Shown here: positions 20,835 through 31,631 of the stretch, piece after piece | How the letters are laid out: each line of letters starts with the position of its first letter | Numbering within the stretch: the first letter of the stretch is position 1 | NCBI GenBank assembly: GCA_029721515.1 | Contig: CM056559.1 | Coordinates: 16,392,501 to 16,456,500 of the forward strand | DNA from: Synanceia verrucosa | Lineage: Eukaryota; Chordata; Actinopteri; Perciformes; Synanceiidae | Direction of reading: 5' to 3' | DNA: 64,000 nt | Made by a program: the position numbers and the translations under genes | The notes under the pieces: model-generated | The model's input: the letters and a program-made list of their open reading frames with translations, nothing else | The model's database searches: none | What the model was told of the DNA's origin: nothing

Positions 20835-22434
20835 GCGATGATAAGTCGACATAAAATCGATAAGAAATAATAAGAATCTCGAAAACAGTCGGTGACGTCA
20901 TCACTCGTGTTTTTCCAGCCAGAAATGAACATGCACGACTCGGGGCTGGTGACCAGAAAGCAAGAGAGAATTTGCGGCCACTGCAACAACCCTACGAGCT
21001 AAAAATAAATAGTAAACAGTTACCATTACGATATGGTGCATTCATCAGTTACATGTGAAATGATATCCTGATTGATGATTTCAGATTGCTTTCATTTATG
21101 CTCTCAGATGGCACCACGGACGAGGGGCCCCCCTTCAGATTCATAGTGACACTGCTGGTAAAACACTGCAGGATTGCAGCAGCATCGAGAGCATTTGAGT
21201 AATTCAACACATGGTATGTTCAAGTTATACACGTATTTCGGAATTTCCGGTCAAAATTGTCAGTTGTTGGTTAAAAAAAAGTGAGTTTGCAGCTCACACT
21301 ATACGGCCCGATGCTCTGATGCGACCTGACTGCTCACACTGTACATCCATACACGGCAAGTCAGACTCTTTTATTGGTCCGTAGTTGCGGCGGAAACAGC
21401 GCACCGCACCTACCTACTTCCCCTGAGAGCTTTGCTTTCTGCCTCTCCTTCAGCTGACAGCACAACTCGGGGGCACGCACTTGAGCAATGATGGTTTGTG
21501 TGTGGAGAGGAGAGGAGATGAATGAGTGGAGGGGCTCCAGATCAGAGGCGTGCCTGATATTGATCATATCATTTACTGATGCACAAACAGCTGTTAAACA
21601 AACACAATGTGCCACTGTTGGAAATGTTATCTAAAAATAATAATAATAGGATTAAAGTCACTGCAGCAGGATGGGAGCCCGGCGTTTGTGTTTGGTGCAT
21701 TCACTTGGATGTGATTATTGAATTTCCATGCTCTGAGTCAGAATTTAAATCAGAAGCCCCGTGAAGTCGGATCTCCATCTCAGAAAGTCGGATTAATCTC
21801 ACCAACCAGACATAGAATTCATGCTATCAGCTACATGTTTTGTTGTAAGGCCGGAAGCACTGGCAGCACTAAACTTTGAGGTTACATTAATCTGTGCGCC
21901 AAGTTCTGACTTCCAGTGAACACACCATAAGGCAAACTCCCAATCTGTTCCTGCAGTCTATTAGGCAATATTCCGCATAAAATGGCCTCAAATTAGGAAA
22001 TTCTACATTTCAGGATCATCAGTGTTAACAGATAAGGTAATGATGTCTTGCTTTATTATTATTATTATTATTATTAGCACTGCCGTCATCCTCAAACAAA
22101 ACAAGCAGCATCTCTTCGGAGCTGTCATTTTCATAAATGAGCCACGGCAGTGTTTCAAACGAGCTTCTAACACTAGAAGAATGCCCTTATTTTCCACGCT
22201 ATCACCACCCAAAATATTTCCAAACTATGGAGCCAAATGTCCCTTACAAGCTCCTCAGCGCATCATTTGCGGGACTCCATGTTTCACGCTGTAGGGGATT
22301 TAAAAATAAGTGACGGCACCGGGGCAGAGTGTGTGTGAGAGAGAGACCTGAGGCAGAGTGGCAGAGAGGAAAGCAGAGTTACGAAACTGCAGACGCGGCT
22401 CGAAATCACTGTTATTTCAAATAGCATATTTTAT
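20835..22434. other. Intron 1, unclassified
   Basis: No coding sequence or complete transposon ends recognised. A TTATTATTATT microsatellite lies at about 22051-22078. CTCACACTATACGGCCCGAT and CTCACACTGTACATCC near 21295-21350 form a partial internal repeat. Probably old transposon DNA. Confidence 0.4.
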
Positions 22435-22515
22435 ACTTAGCGGTTAACTGGTATTAACCGGCTAATGAGGCTCGGAGGCCGGTCAAAAATATTTTTAGTT
22501 TTCGCCATCCCTAAA
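22435..22515 (-). mobile_element. hAT terminal fragment
   Basis: Ends TTTTCGCCATCCCTA, preceded by GGTTAACTGGTATTAACCGG and GGCCGGTCAAAAAT. TAGGGATGGCGAAAA on the minus strand is a typical fish hAT end. I did not find its partner end. Confidence 0.45.
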
Positions 22516-22993
22516 CAAGACATCTGTAAAAATAACAATTTTGTTAAAATGTGGCTACATTTTTGCTGACCTGGGCAGTATTCCATCAAAGTTACTAATC
22601 ATAGCGGCGCTTAAGTGATTAAGCCTCGCTTGAAGTAGCGTCAAATTTTAACATGACGCTGAAGCCGTTCCATTAACACATTTAAGCTGCACATCAGCAG
22701 AGTTAACTTCAGTGAAGCTTATGCAAGCTTCTATTAGGCCTGTGTGTGGGGTACACAAGAAGCCCAGAGCATGCCATTGTCGAAAACGCGATCATTTCTA
22801 AGAGTTGGGTTGATATTTTTTTCCAAATGGTGCAGAGCAAAAATGCTTTTGGGACTATATGAGGAGTATAAACTGACGATTCCTGTGTGGCAGGAAATTC
22901 CCAGCTGCTTAAATGCGCAATTTAAGTTCTATAACAATGCTAAATGTCAAATTTGTTTTTTTAAAGTAAGGATATGTAGGCTATTCCACAGCA

Positions 22994-23027
<34 letters not shown>

Positions 23028-23039
23028 CATATATATATA
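22516..23039. other. Intron 1, unclassified; TG/TA tract at the end
   Basis: No gene recognised; the open frame at 22744-23100 runs into simple repeat. (TG)n followed by (TA)n at about 22993-23040 is the target region of the Tc1-like element. Confidence 0.45.
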
Positions 23040-23041
23040 TA

Positions 23042-24649
23042 CAGTCATGGAAAAAATTATTAGACCACCCTTGTTTTCTTCAATTTCTTGTTCATTCTAA
23101 TATCTGGTACCACTAAACGTATAATACAATGAACACAACAAAAAATGCAGCTGGTCACATAATACTTTATGTCCTATTTGACATTCTTAAGCTTAATTGA
23201 TTCCCAGGGTATATAAGAGGCCATTTCATGTCACAAGCAGCACTGCACATGCAAAGGCCTAGAGTGGTTTCCTGCTTACATTCAAGCCGTAGCACAACTC
23301 AGAAGTTGTCAGCTCTCACATAATGCCTAAAACAAAAGAATTATGTGAAGCAACAAAGGCAGCCATCTTGGCACTGCTGGAAATTGGCATGAGTGAGAGA
23401 CAGGTAGCGAAAAAACTGAAGATCTCCAAGACAGCCGTTCATTCCAACAAAAAAAAACAAGCTGAACATGGCACTACCAAATTGCTACCTGGCCGTGGCA
23501 GGAAACGTCTTTCTACCCCACGAGATGACCGTGCACTCATCCGTTCCTGTGTCAGGAATCGTCGTCAGACCTCCAGGGACCTTAAAAATGAGTGGGCACT
23601 GTCGAGAAATGTGACTTGCTCGGCAAGGACAGTTCGAAACCGACTTGTTGAAGCTGGTTTGAAGTCACACAGAGCACGCAAGAAGCCCTTCATCAATGAA
23701 AGGCAGAGGAAGGCCCGGTTACTCTTTGCTCGAGACCACAAGGATTGGACTGTTGATGATTGGGCTAAGGTTCTCTTCAGTGATGAATCCAATTTTGAAT
23801 TGATGCCCACTCCAGCCAACTTACTGGTTAGGAGGAAGCCTGGAGAAGCTTACAACCCAGACTGTCTTGCCCCTACAGTAAAACATGGGGGTGGATCAGT
23901 CATGATCTGGGGTTGTTTCAGTCTGAGTGGAACAGGGCAAATGCAATTGTGTGAAGGCCGAATGAACCAGGTCAAGTACAGGACTACCCTTGAAAACAGT
24001 CTTCTTCCATCAGCTGGAAAACTCTTTCCTGCCTCGAATGACTGGATTTTCCAACAAGACAATGCCCCTTGCCACACGGCAAGGTCAGTTAAAGCCTGGA
24101 TGGAGAACCACAACATTCGCACCATGCCTTGGCCTGCTCAATCACCAGATCTTAATCCAATTGAAAACCTGTGGAAAATCATCAAACTCAAAATGGAGAA
24201 CCACAAGCCCAAAAACAAAGAAAATTTGTTTGAATTTGTCCAACAGGAATGGGCTGCTGTGACAGCAGAACAATGTCAGAAGCTGGTGGAGAGCATGCCA
24301 AGACGCATGGCTGCAGTCATCAAAAACAATGGTTATGCAATCAAGTATTAACTCTTGTGTGTATCATGTGTTTAAAGCAAACAGAAAAGAAAACATGGAA
24401 TGCTTAAAAGTAGTGTTTTTGGCGGTACAATGCCATAGCTATTGATGTAAGAATTTAAGTAATTTTGGTTATTATCAAGAAAACCATGGAAAATGAATAA
24501 TCCTTAGTTCTTAAATTAAACTCTCATGAGCTATTTTTGTTGTTATCATTATAATTGTCCAAACAAATGTACCTTTAGTTGAGCCAGGCATTAAAATTAA
24601 CAAGAAATTGAAGAAAACAAGGGTGGTCTAATAATTTTTTCCATGACTG
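23042..24649 (+). mobile_element. Tc1-like transposon, intact, copy A
   Basis: A 1608-bp element with 51-bp perfect terminal inverted repeats starting CAGTCATGGAAAAAATTA, flanked by TA (23040-23041, 24650-24651). It contains one intact transposase gene without introns. A near-identical copy lies at 26390-27996 (I see about half a dozen differences), so both moved recently. It lies in golim4 intron 1, opposite in direction to the gene, 0.8 kb from exon 1. Confidence 0.97.
23323..24351 (+). CDS. Tc1-like transposase, intact DD34E
   Basis: A 342-residue cut-and-paste transposase of the usual length for Tc1. Residues 1-50 form the first helix-turn-helix (MSERQVAKKLKISKTAVHSN), followed by the GRGRKR basic motif (57-62) and a second helix-turn-helix (about 65-112), which bind the terminal repeats. 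The catalytic triad is D154 (FSDES), D246 (QQDNAPCHTA) and E281 (NPIENLW), with 34 residues between the last two. The glycine-rich box KHGGGSVMIWGCF lies at 188-200. The ATG at 23323 is the first in frame and begins MPKTKELCE. No stop or frameshift is visible, so the enzyme could be functional. Confidence 0.97.
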   Translation: MPKTKELCEATKAAILALLEIGMSERQVAKKLKISKTAVHSNKKKQAEHGTTKLLPGRGRKRLSTPRDDRALIRSCVRNRRQTSRDLKNEWALSRNVTCSARTVRNRLVEAGLKSHRARKKPFINERQRKARLLFARDHKDWTVDDWAKVLFSDESNFELMPTPANLLVRRKPGEAYNPDCLAPTVKHGGGSVMIWGCFSLSGTGQMQLCEGRMNQVKYRTTLENSLLPSAGKLFPASNDWIFQQDNAPCHTARSVKAWMENHNIRTMPWPAQSPDLNPIENLWKIIKLKMENHKPKNKENLFEFVQQEWAAVTAEQCQKLVESMPRRMAAVIKNNGYAIKY

Positions 24650-24651
24650 TA

Positions 24652-25426
24652 TATGTATATATATATGACCTGTCAGTAGGATAGAGGAAACACTACAGTC
24701 TGATACATGGGAGACTCACGTTCCACAACCACTCAGTGCAGATGATGGTGTAAAAGATTTTCATATTTATAGAACAGTCTTGTCAGTTGGAATTTCTTTT
24801 TAATGTGTTATAGTACTTGCACTTAAACTAATATGCCAAATTGTGATATATTTGAACAGGAGTGGTGATTAATAATGTCAAGAGGACTGCTTTGCAGGTT
24901 AAGAGAAAGCATTAAAACATTTTTCAGAGTGGTCAAAGTGTTAATGTTACGCCTAGCTGATATTCATAAGTTCTATAATGATATGAATAATAGTAAATAG
25001 GTTAAATATAGGTTTAATATAGGCATTCATTAACATTTGTATAATATGTGACAAAGGTAAGTTAGTGAAACTATAACAAATACTTTTCTTAAATATAACT
25101 TTGGTTCCCGTTGGGAATCAAACCCCGTAATTCCGCATGACTTACGGCACACTACGGAACTATTTGTTTGATACTCTGTTTACTACAGGTACGTATTCTT
25201 TATGACACCGTTAACCCGAAGCCTGATAGTTAGCCTGTCACAAAGCAGGTTAGTTCAGAAGCATATGTTAACCCAGTAACTCAGCTGAGATTCCTGTTAG
25301 CGAGAGTGATGGAACCAAACTCTCGCTAAAACTAGCGGGGTTTATCAAAATTAACGAGGATTTGCGGTTAGCGCGGTTGATCTAGCAGTCAACTTAACAT
25401 TCAATCACATCATCGTCACTGTTTAC
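24652..25426. other. Intron 1 next to exon 1, probable old transposon DNA
   Basis: AT-rich to about 25080. Then AACTTTGGTTCCCGTTGGGA, TACGTATTCTTTATGACACC and CTCGCTAAAACTAGCGGGG suggest a decayed transposon end, but I could not find the partner. The golim4 exon 1 donor GTAAAC lies at the right edge on the minus strand. Confidence 0.4.
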
Positions 25427-25613
25427 CTTGGAGCTGCGCCGAGAGCGACTCTTGGTGTTGCTGATACTTCAGTGCCATCGCCTCGGTCCTCTTGAGCTGT
25501 TTGTGCATCTCGTACGATAGCATCCCACCGTACATCATCCCGCAGACCACAGAGACCAGCAGGAGACACTGGAAGATCTTCCGCTGCCTCCGGGAGCACA
25601 CCCCGCTTCCCAT
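25427..25613 (-). CDS. golim4: golim4 exon 1 (start codon and signal anchor)
   Basis: Encodes 62 residues from the ATG at 25613. MGSGVCSRRQRK is a short basic cytoplasmic tail. IFQCLLLVSVVCGMMYGGML is the single membrane-spanning signal anchor (about residues 13-32). EAMALKYQQHQESLSAQLQ then begins the luminal coiled coil. Human GOLIM4 begins MGNGMCSRKQKRIF, so this start is secure. The open frame continues upstream only through a TTG codon and has no earlier ATG. The donor GTAAAC follows CAAG, leaving phase 1, which fits exon 2. Confidence 0.97.
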
Positions 25614-26339
25614 GTTAGACCCGCACCCCTCCCCTCTGTCTGCGCGAGAAAACCCCGTCTCTGCTGCTAGAAACCTACAATACAACTTTTTTTCAACCTG
25701 GAGAAGACTAAAGAAGCACTCCTCACCCTCACTCCCAAAGCAGAATACACGAGTTAGGTGCTAACACTTGCCACTATGTGCAATATTTTAGCATGTAGCT
25801 ACGTCAACTCGCGATTCTTCTGTGACATTAAATGAGCAGCTCAGATTTTCGCCTCACTTTAAATCAAATTTCAGCTACGCTGAAATGCGGCACAAACCCG
25901 AGACTGGCGACCCACTCTTGCGTCTCTCTTGCCCTCTTGCAGACGTTAACTTTTAAATCCAAAAGAGTATAGGGAAAGTAAAACATAAGTCTCGGACGAG
26001 GCCTACACAACACCATTAACTTTTACAGTTACGTGTCAGGCCAACAACTGAACTGCCTCTCATCCCGGGACAACTCTAAAGGAAGTCCCTCCTCCCTCAT
26101 AAATTTTCCTAATCCCGCCCTCGAAGGAATACATTTTATCAATTGGTCGCGAGAGCGCTCGCTCAAAAAACAGCAATGGCATGTGAGGGTGGATGGTCGT
26201 CTCCCCACTACTGAGACTTGTTTAAATAATGTGTCATCAAAGCTACAAAATAGTAAATAGGCTACTAGTGATTTCCATCTCCAGAGATCCGCTTTGCAAA
26301 TTAAAAAATACAATTACGGTAAATTACTGTGGGAATATA
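25614..26339. promoter_or_regulatory. golim4: golim4 5' UTR and presumed promoter region
   Basis: The 0.7 kb between the start codon and the second Tc1 copy must hold the transcription start if there is no upstream noncoding exon. I see no TATA box at a convincing position. A moderately GC-rich stretch lies close to exon 1 (25560-25680). The open frames at 26029-26313 are not recognisable. Confidence 0.4.
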
Positions 26340-26341
26340 TA

Positions 26342-26342
26342 G

Positions 26343-26389
<47 letters not shown>
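26342..26389. repeat. (TA)n microsatellite
   Basis: Pure TA run that served as target for the second Tc1-like copy; the base before the element is G instead of A, so the left TA has mutated to TG. Confidence 0.95.
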
Positions 26390-26391
<2 letters not shown>

Positions 26392-27993
26392 GTCATGGAA
26401 AAAATTATTAGACCACCCTTGTTTTCTTCAATTTCTTGTTCATTCTGATATCTGGTACCACTAAACGTATAATACAATGAACACAACAAAAAATGCAGCT
26501 GGTCACATAACACTTTATGTCCTATTTGACATTCTTAAGCTTAATTGATTCCCAGGGTATATAAGAGGCCATTTCATGTCACAAGCAGCACTGCACATGC
26601 AAAGGCCTAGAGTGGTTTCCTGCTTACATTCAAGCCGTAGCACAACTCAGAAGTTGTCAGCTCTCACATAATGCCTAAAACAAAAGAATTATGTGAAGCA
26701 ACAAAGGCAGCCATCTTGGCACTGCTGGAAATTGGCATGAGTGAGAGACAGGTAGCGAAAAACTGAAGATCTCCAAGACAGCCGTTCATTCCAACAAAAA
26801 AAAACAAGCTGAACATGGCACTACCAAATTGCTACCTGGCCGTGGCAGGAAACGTCTTTCTACCCCACGAGATGACCGTGCACTCATCCGTTCCTGTGTC
26901 AGGAATCGTCGTCAGACCTCCAGGGACCTTAAAAATGAGTGGGCACTGTCGAGAAATGTGACTTGCTCGGCAAGGACAGTTCGAAACCGACTTGTTGAAG
27001 CTGGTTTGAAGTCACACAGAGCACGCAAGAAGCCCTTCATCAATGAAAGGCAGAGGAAGGCCCGGTTACTCTTTGCTCGAGACCACAAGGATTGGACTGT
27101 TGATGATTGGGCTAAGGTTCTCTTCAGTGATGAATCCAATTTTGAATTGATGCCCACTCCAGCCAACTTACTGGTTAGGAGGAAGCCTGGAGAAGCTTAC
27201 AACCCAGACTGTCTTGCCCCTACAGTAAAACATGGGGGTGGATCAGTCATGATCTGGGGTTGTTTCAGTCTGAGTGGAACAGGGCAAATGCAATTGTGTG
27301 AAGGCCGAATGAACCAGGTCAAGTACAGGACTACCCTTGAAAACAGTCTTCTTCCATCAGCTGGAAAACTCTTTCCTGCCTCGAATGACTGGATTTTCCA
27401 ACAAGACAATGCCCCTTGCCACACGGCAAGGTCAGTTAAAGCCTGGATGGAGAACCACAACATTCGCACAATGCCTTGGCCTGCTCAATCACCAGATCTT
27501 AATCCAATTGAAAACCTGTGGAAAATCATCAAACTCAAAATGGAGAACCACAAGCACAAAAACAAAGAAAATTTGTTTGAATTTGTCCAACAGGAATGGG
27601 CTGCTGTGACAGCAGAACAATGTCAGAAGCTGGTGGAGAGCATGCCAAGACGCATGGCTGCAGTCATCAAAAACAATGGTTATGCAATCAAGTATTAACT
27701 CTTGTGTGTATCATGTGTTTAAAGCAAACAGAAAAGAAAACATGGAATGCTTAAAAGTAGTGTTTTTGGCGGTACAATGCCATAGCTATTGATGTAAGAA
27801 TTTAAGTAATTTTGGTTATTATCAAGAAAACCATGGAAAATGAATAATCCTTAGTTCTTAAATTAAACTCTCATGAGCTATTTTTGTTGTTATCATTATA
27901 ATTGTCCAAACAAATGTACCTTTAGTTGAGCCAGGCATTAAAATGAACAAGAAATTGAAGAAAACAAGGGTGGTCTAATAATTTTTTCCATGA

Positions 27994-27996
<3 letters not shown>
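26390..27996 (+). mobile_element. Tc1-like transposon, copy B (frameshifted)
   Basis: A 1607-bp copy, one base shorter than copy A, upstream of golim4 exon 1. Its terminal inverted repeats match for about 55 bp, slightly more than in copy A. TA-rich DNA flanks both ends. Since its transposase is broken, it would need copy A or another source to move. Confidence 0.97.
26671..27698 (+). pseudogene. Tc1-like transposase, single-base deletion
   Basis: Same gene as in copy A, but the run after GTAGCG has five A instead of six (about 26758-26762). This shifts the frame around codon 30, within the first helix-turn-helix. The remaining 289 codons stay open, with all three catalytic residues. One protein change is visible: P296 to H. 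A protein starting internally would lack the first DNA-binding domain and is unlikely to transpose. Confidence 0.93.
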
Positions 27997-28041
<45 letters not shown>

Positions 28042-28049
28042 CTATATGT

Positions 28050-28095
<46 letters not shown>
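27997..28095. repeat. (TA)n and TCTC microsatellite
   Basis: TA repeats with an interrupting GACTATATGTTCTCTCTCTC segment, right after the Tc1-like copy B. Confidence 0.95.
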
Positions 28096-28096
<1 letters not shown>

Positions 28097-28545
28097 AAAA
28101 ATAAAATAAACAATAAACAATACATCCTGATATCAGGAAGCCACTGTGCAACAACAATAATCATCCCTTAAACACTGGAAATTACTTATATTTGGTGGTG
28201 ATAACTGATTAGCCATTAGCCACTGAAAATGAGATTTCAATGCTTGTGCCACTCTGTTCTGTTCCGTCTCACAGGGGCATACATACGATTAGGCAAACAC
28301 AGGCAATTGCCTGAACTGATTTATAAAGTTTCCTTTGATTTAAAGCAATTCATGTTCTTTTAGTCTCAATTCACATGCTGAAAAATGCATCAAAATTCTT
28401 AATCTATCGTCATTGTGTCAACTACTCCCCCTCTCTTCTCACAATGGAGTATTCCACGTTATGCACATGACTTGATTCAGGAAGATGGTAGCAAAGCAAA
28501 CTTGTTGGCGCGAAGAGGACAAGGAAAGAGGAAAGTAAAGGCTTC
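28096..28545. other. No recognised feature
   Basis: Intergenic sequence upstream of golim4. The open frame at 28415-28834 crosses repeat DNA and is not convincing. Confidence 0.45.
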
Positions 28546-28830
28546 ACACTACACGACTGTCAGGGTCGTTGACTCTCCGTGCACCCTAAAAACACTTGGG
28601 TTATTTCATCAACCCAGTTCCTGGGTTAAACGGGTTGAGTTAAATTTCTGGGTTATTTTTCAGTTCCATACCTATTTCTTGGGTTATATGGATTGTAACA
28701 TAACCCAATTTGAGGGTAATTTTAATGGGTTAATTTGTATTGGTTATTTTTCTAAGAGTAACCCAATATTTGGGTCAAAACTTTGGGTTCGACTGACTCT
28801 TCGTGGTTTCTACACCTTATGGCAGTTTAA
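28546..28830. repeat. AACCCA-rich element next to Harbinger-like end
   Basis: TTCACACTACACGACTGTCA at about 28547 is nearly the same as the end of the Harbinger element at 54797. It is followed by a roughly 210-bp segment dense in AACCCA/TGGGTT motifs in both orientations (28590-28800), a type of MITE common in fish. Confidence 0.55.
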
Positions 28831-29065
28831 GTGACCTGACGACCTTGTTAAATTCAACCTTGATTTTAAGGCCTTTCTGGGAGTGCTACAGACATAAAAT
28901 TTGCATCAGTTGTACCTGGTTACTCAAAGTTTCAGAATCTGTCGTCCATTCATCTCTGCATCGTTTCTAGATCCAAAGGCCCCCCAAAGCGTAGTTTAAG
29001 TGACCTGACGACCTTGTAAACTTTGACCTTGATTTTAAGCCACTTCTAGGAGGGTTACAGACATC
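28826..29065 (+). repeat. Imperfect direct duplication
   Basis: AGTTTAAGTGACCTGACGAC followed by CCTTGATTTTAAG and TACAGACAT occurs at about 28826 and again at about 28992, spaced 166 bp. Probably a repeat family; not identified. Confidence 0.7.
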
Positions 29066-29349
29066 AAATGCCATGTAAGTGATGATGATGATGATTATGA
29101 TGATATGCATATGTATTTTACTTGAAACAATGATTTACTGTTTTTTTCAAACAAAGAAAGTAGCTCGAATGGGATCCATCGATTGCCCATGTGTGCTGTC
29201 CAAGTAGGACGCCCAGTTCTTGCCCATCTAGGATGGGCCATGTGGGGCACAACCGGCGCCGACCGGACCGCGTTGGTGCGTCTCCACGGACCACAGCCCC
29301 AGGCAGAGAGGAAAGGGGAAGTGTTTATGCTAATGTTCTTGCAAATGAT
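29066..29349. other. Unclassified, probably dispersed repeat
   Basis: Contains GATGATGATGATGAT near 29080 and a segment with CCCATCTAGGATGGGCCATG that resembles fish repeats rich in CCCATGTGGG. No reliable coding signal. Confidence 0.4.
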
Positions 29350-29373
29350 GCCTGGTGTTACGTAACACCAGGC
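29350..29373. repeat. 24-bp perfect palindrome
   Basis: Centred on TTACGTAA, extending to GCCTGGTG on the left and its exact complement on the right. May be a transposon end or a chance palindrome; no element boundary is evident. Confidence 0.9.
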
Positions 29374-30292
29374 CACCTCAAAGAACGGCTCATTTTCAGA
29401 CGTGACTTCCTGCAGGGTAGAGAAACAATGCAGATTCTTTTACTTTTATCATGCCACAGGTTTGGTAGGCTGAAGTGTGACTTTATATATGGATTGAACA
29501 GATATGAAAAAAATGTGTTATTGATGCGATGTCTCCTTTAAAAACCCCATGTAACCAAAGTAAGTCCCATGTGGGCCCCACTTGAGTGTGTTGGCTGGGC
29601 AATCCATGCAGCAAGGATATATCCTAGTGTAGTGATGAGGTGAACCTGAAGGTGGCAGCAGTGCAACTTGTAGGATGCTGACTACCTTAAAACTCCATAG
29701 AAGAAGAACTGCTTCAGCGATACAGGAGGTAGAGAGGACATCTATATGCCTTGCTTTCAGACAGTGGAGTAGCCAGCATTTCCTTGATCCACCTTTTGAG
29801 CCCTGCAGCTGACCAGCCCCGGATTGTCACCGCAGCCCTGAGCTTCATCACAGCCACAGGCCGTGTGTCCATCTAGTGTCATTCCGTGACCAACCGCGAG
29901 AGGCAGCAATATGCCAGTAGGCATCTAGCCTGCTGGATATGAGAAGAAGAGGTAGAGTGCATACGTGAGTATGTTTTAATGTTACATTGCTAAACCACAT
30001 AGTTTGCGCCGAACTGAGAAGTTGTTGCGGTAGACCAAGTCCGTCACGGGCGGATGCTGCCTTCGGACCGGTAATTTTTTACAGATGGAGCGAGTACTCT
30101 GAAGTTGCGTTGGAGATAATACTAACTGTTGTGGCTAGCAGCTATGGCGCCACTGGACACGCGCTGTTTTTTTCTTTTTTTAGAGCTGCAGACGACGGTC
30201 TGTGAGTAGGCCATCTGAGCAGTGCAAATATTTGACCAGGAACGCGCTGTTAGTACAGTACTGCTACGTTTTATTTGACACAGGTGCTACCA
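29374..30292. other. No recognised feature
   Basis: CCATGTGGGCCCCACTTGAG near 29570 relates loosely to the repeat at 29200. No gene recognised; the open frame at 29987-30205 has no known similarity. Confidence 0.4.
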
Positions 30293-30400
30293 GTGTTGGG
30301 TAGTAACACGTTACTTTGTAATACATTACTGTAATATTATTACTTTACCCAGTAATGAGTAGTGTAAAATAACAGCCATTAGGCAACCAGATTTGTCTTC
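30293..30400 (+). repeat. Dispersed fish repeat end (GTGTTGGGTAGTAAC)
   Basis: CAGTGTTGGGTAGTAACACG then TTACTTTGTAATACATTACT. I recognise this as the start of an abundant fish MITE-like repeat. Only one end is seen. Confidence 0.6.
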
Positions 30401-30429
30401 TGCAGGCTACCACTGCCCTGTGAACTGCC

Positions 30430-31631
30430 ATTAGCCCGCAGGCCGCACTATGATGTCCTGGAACGTATTGCATACAATGCCAATTACTTATGTGTGTCTG
30501 CTATTGAAATACTGCATATCATGCATGAATATGCAGAGAAAGTGCTACACCTGGCCAAAAAAGATGGAAAACTTCCCTTTCCAGTCGACAATATACAAAA
30601 AGGGGAAACAGTTGTTCTCCAAGGCTTTAAAATGGGAGTTAAATCTGCAATTCTAACTTTTGCCCATATCAGTTGATTGCACGTGATAATAGAAGTAGTA
30701 TTCAGCGTCTTTTCTTCAACAGCTGTGTATTTTTGTTTTTGAGGCATTGAATACGTCTTAAGGGGAAGTGCTCATTCTACTGCTTTCACATTGTTTATAA
30801 CATGAAATATAAACATTTACTCACCCAGAAAGTTTTCATGATGAAATAAGTGCTTTGGAAGAAATTTAGATCCAAAATCGATTGATGTATATCCAGAAAA
30901 TGTAGTCCACGGAGCCTAAACACAGCACCGCCTCTAACAACCTCTGTAGAAACTGCACTTCCCCTTGAACATTTAATTTAATAATATTGATTTGTTTTAC
31001 TTGTGTCTGCTTTTAAAGACACTCAAGTCAATTTACTGATAAATCAATAGAAATGGATTAATACATAAATGAGTTAATCAATTAAATTCCAATATAATTT
31101 GAGAATTAGAAGTTAATGAGAATTCTTTTTAAACCAACCACACCATTCTGATACCTATATTTTTGGCCTACAGATGCCAGAGTAGAACTTGCCCTCAGAC
31201 TGATACTGACTTTCGTCAGGCAGACAACGTATAAAGTCAACAAAAAAACATTCGTCATACCACCGAAGAGACCCGGTTGGCGTTCATTGACCTCAAGTCT
31301 GTAAGTACAATTGAATTAGAGAATACAGTGCATCATTATATCGTGCCAAAGTTGCTGAGTCTCATGAAAAAATTATAATGGTCTAAATGTGCACCAAATC
31401 AACAGATATTATGAGCTCAGAGTCACAGTTTAGACCTAGTAATAAAAAATAAAAACGTAGCTGCACACACAACACTTTGCACACCCATGGCTGGCTGGTT
31501 ACTTAGTGTGGTAATCTGTTGTCTGTCTTATGATTTGATTTTAACCCAACATCTACTTATCATTATCCAACCATCTTAGGTGGGGACAAATGTTGTGGAG
31601 TACCTGAAGGAGGTGGAGTCCAGGCCCTACC
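30430..31631 (+). other. Possible degenerate exons, unrecognised
   Basis: Three plus-strand stretches look exon-like but match nothing I know. One at about 30440-30675 reads HYDVLERIAYNANYLCVSAI and continues to a stop near 30675. One at about 31195-31300 includes KKTFVIPPKRPGWRSL. One follows a TCTTAG acceptor at about 31580 and reads VGTNVVEYLKEVESRPYPSV. The last ends inside the sequence that starts the tandem duplication. Could be a host gene fragment or transposon; low confidence. Confidence 0.25.

Larger units (their letters stand above)
1371..25613 (-). other. golim4: golim4 gene, 5' half (exons 1-7)
   Basis: Seven exons read in one frame with consistent splice phases. They give 228 residues: a short cytoplasmic N-terminus, one signal-anchor helix, then a long heptad-rich coiled coil. 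This is the plan of GOLIM4/GPP130, a type II cis-Golgi membrane protein that cycles through endosomes and, in mammals, is degraded in response to manganese. Conserved blocks include KYQQHQESLSAQLQ, VYEHRSRLEKSLQKERLEHK, YNLREEN and TLEDHKSALA. Intron 1 is about 16 kb and intron 6 about 6.5 kb, both swollen by transposons; introns 2-5 are 140-330 bp. The acidic C-terminal half is not in the window. Which of the fish duplicates (golim4a or golim4b) it is cannot be told. Confidence 0.95.

Noticed and set aside
23565..24262. Minus-strand and frame-2 open frames over the Tc1-like gene (also 26912-27609)
   Set aside because: They shadow the transposase frame and appear identically in both copies because the DNA is identical.
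25614..25685. Extended golim4 N-terminus beginning upstream of ATG 25613
   Set aside because: The upstream start is a TTG codon; the family begins MGxGxCSR, exactly at the ATG used.
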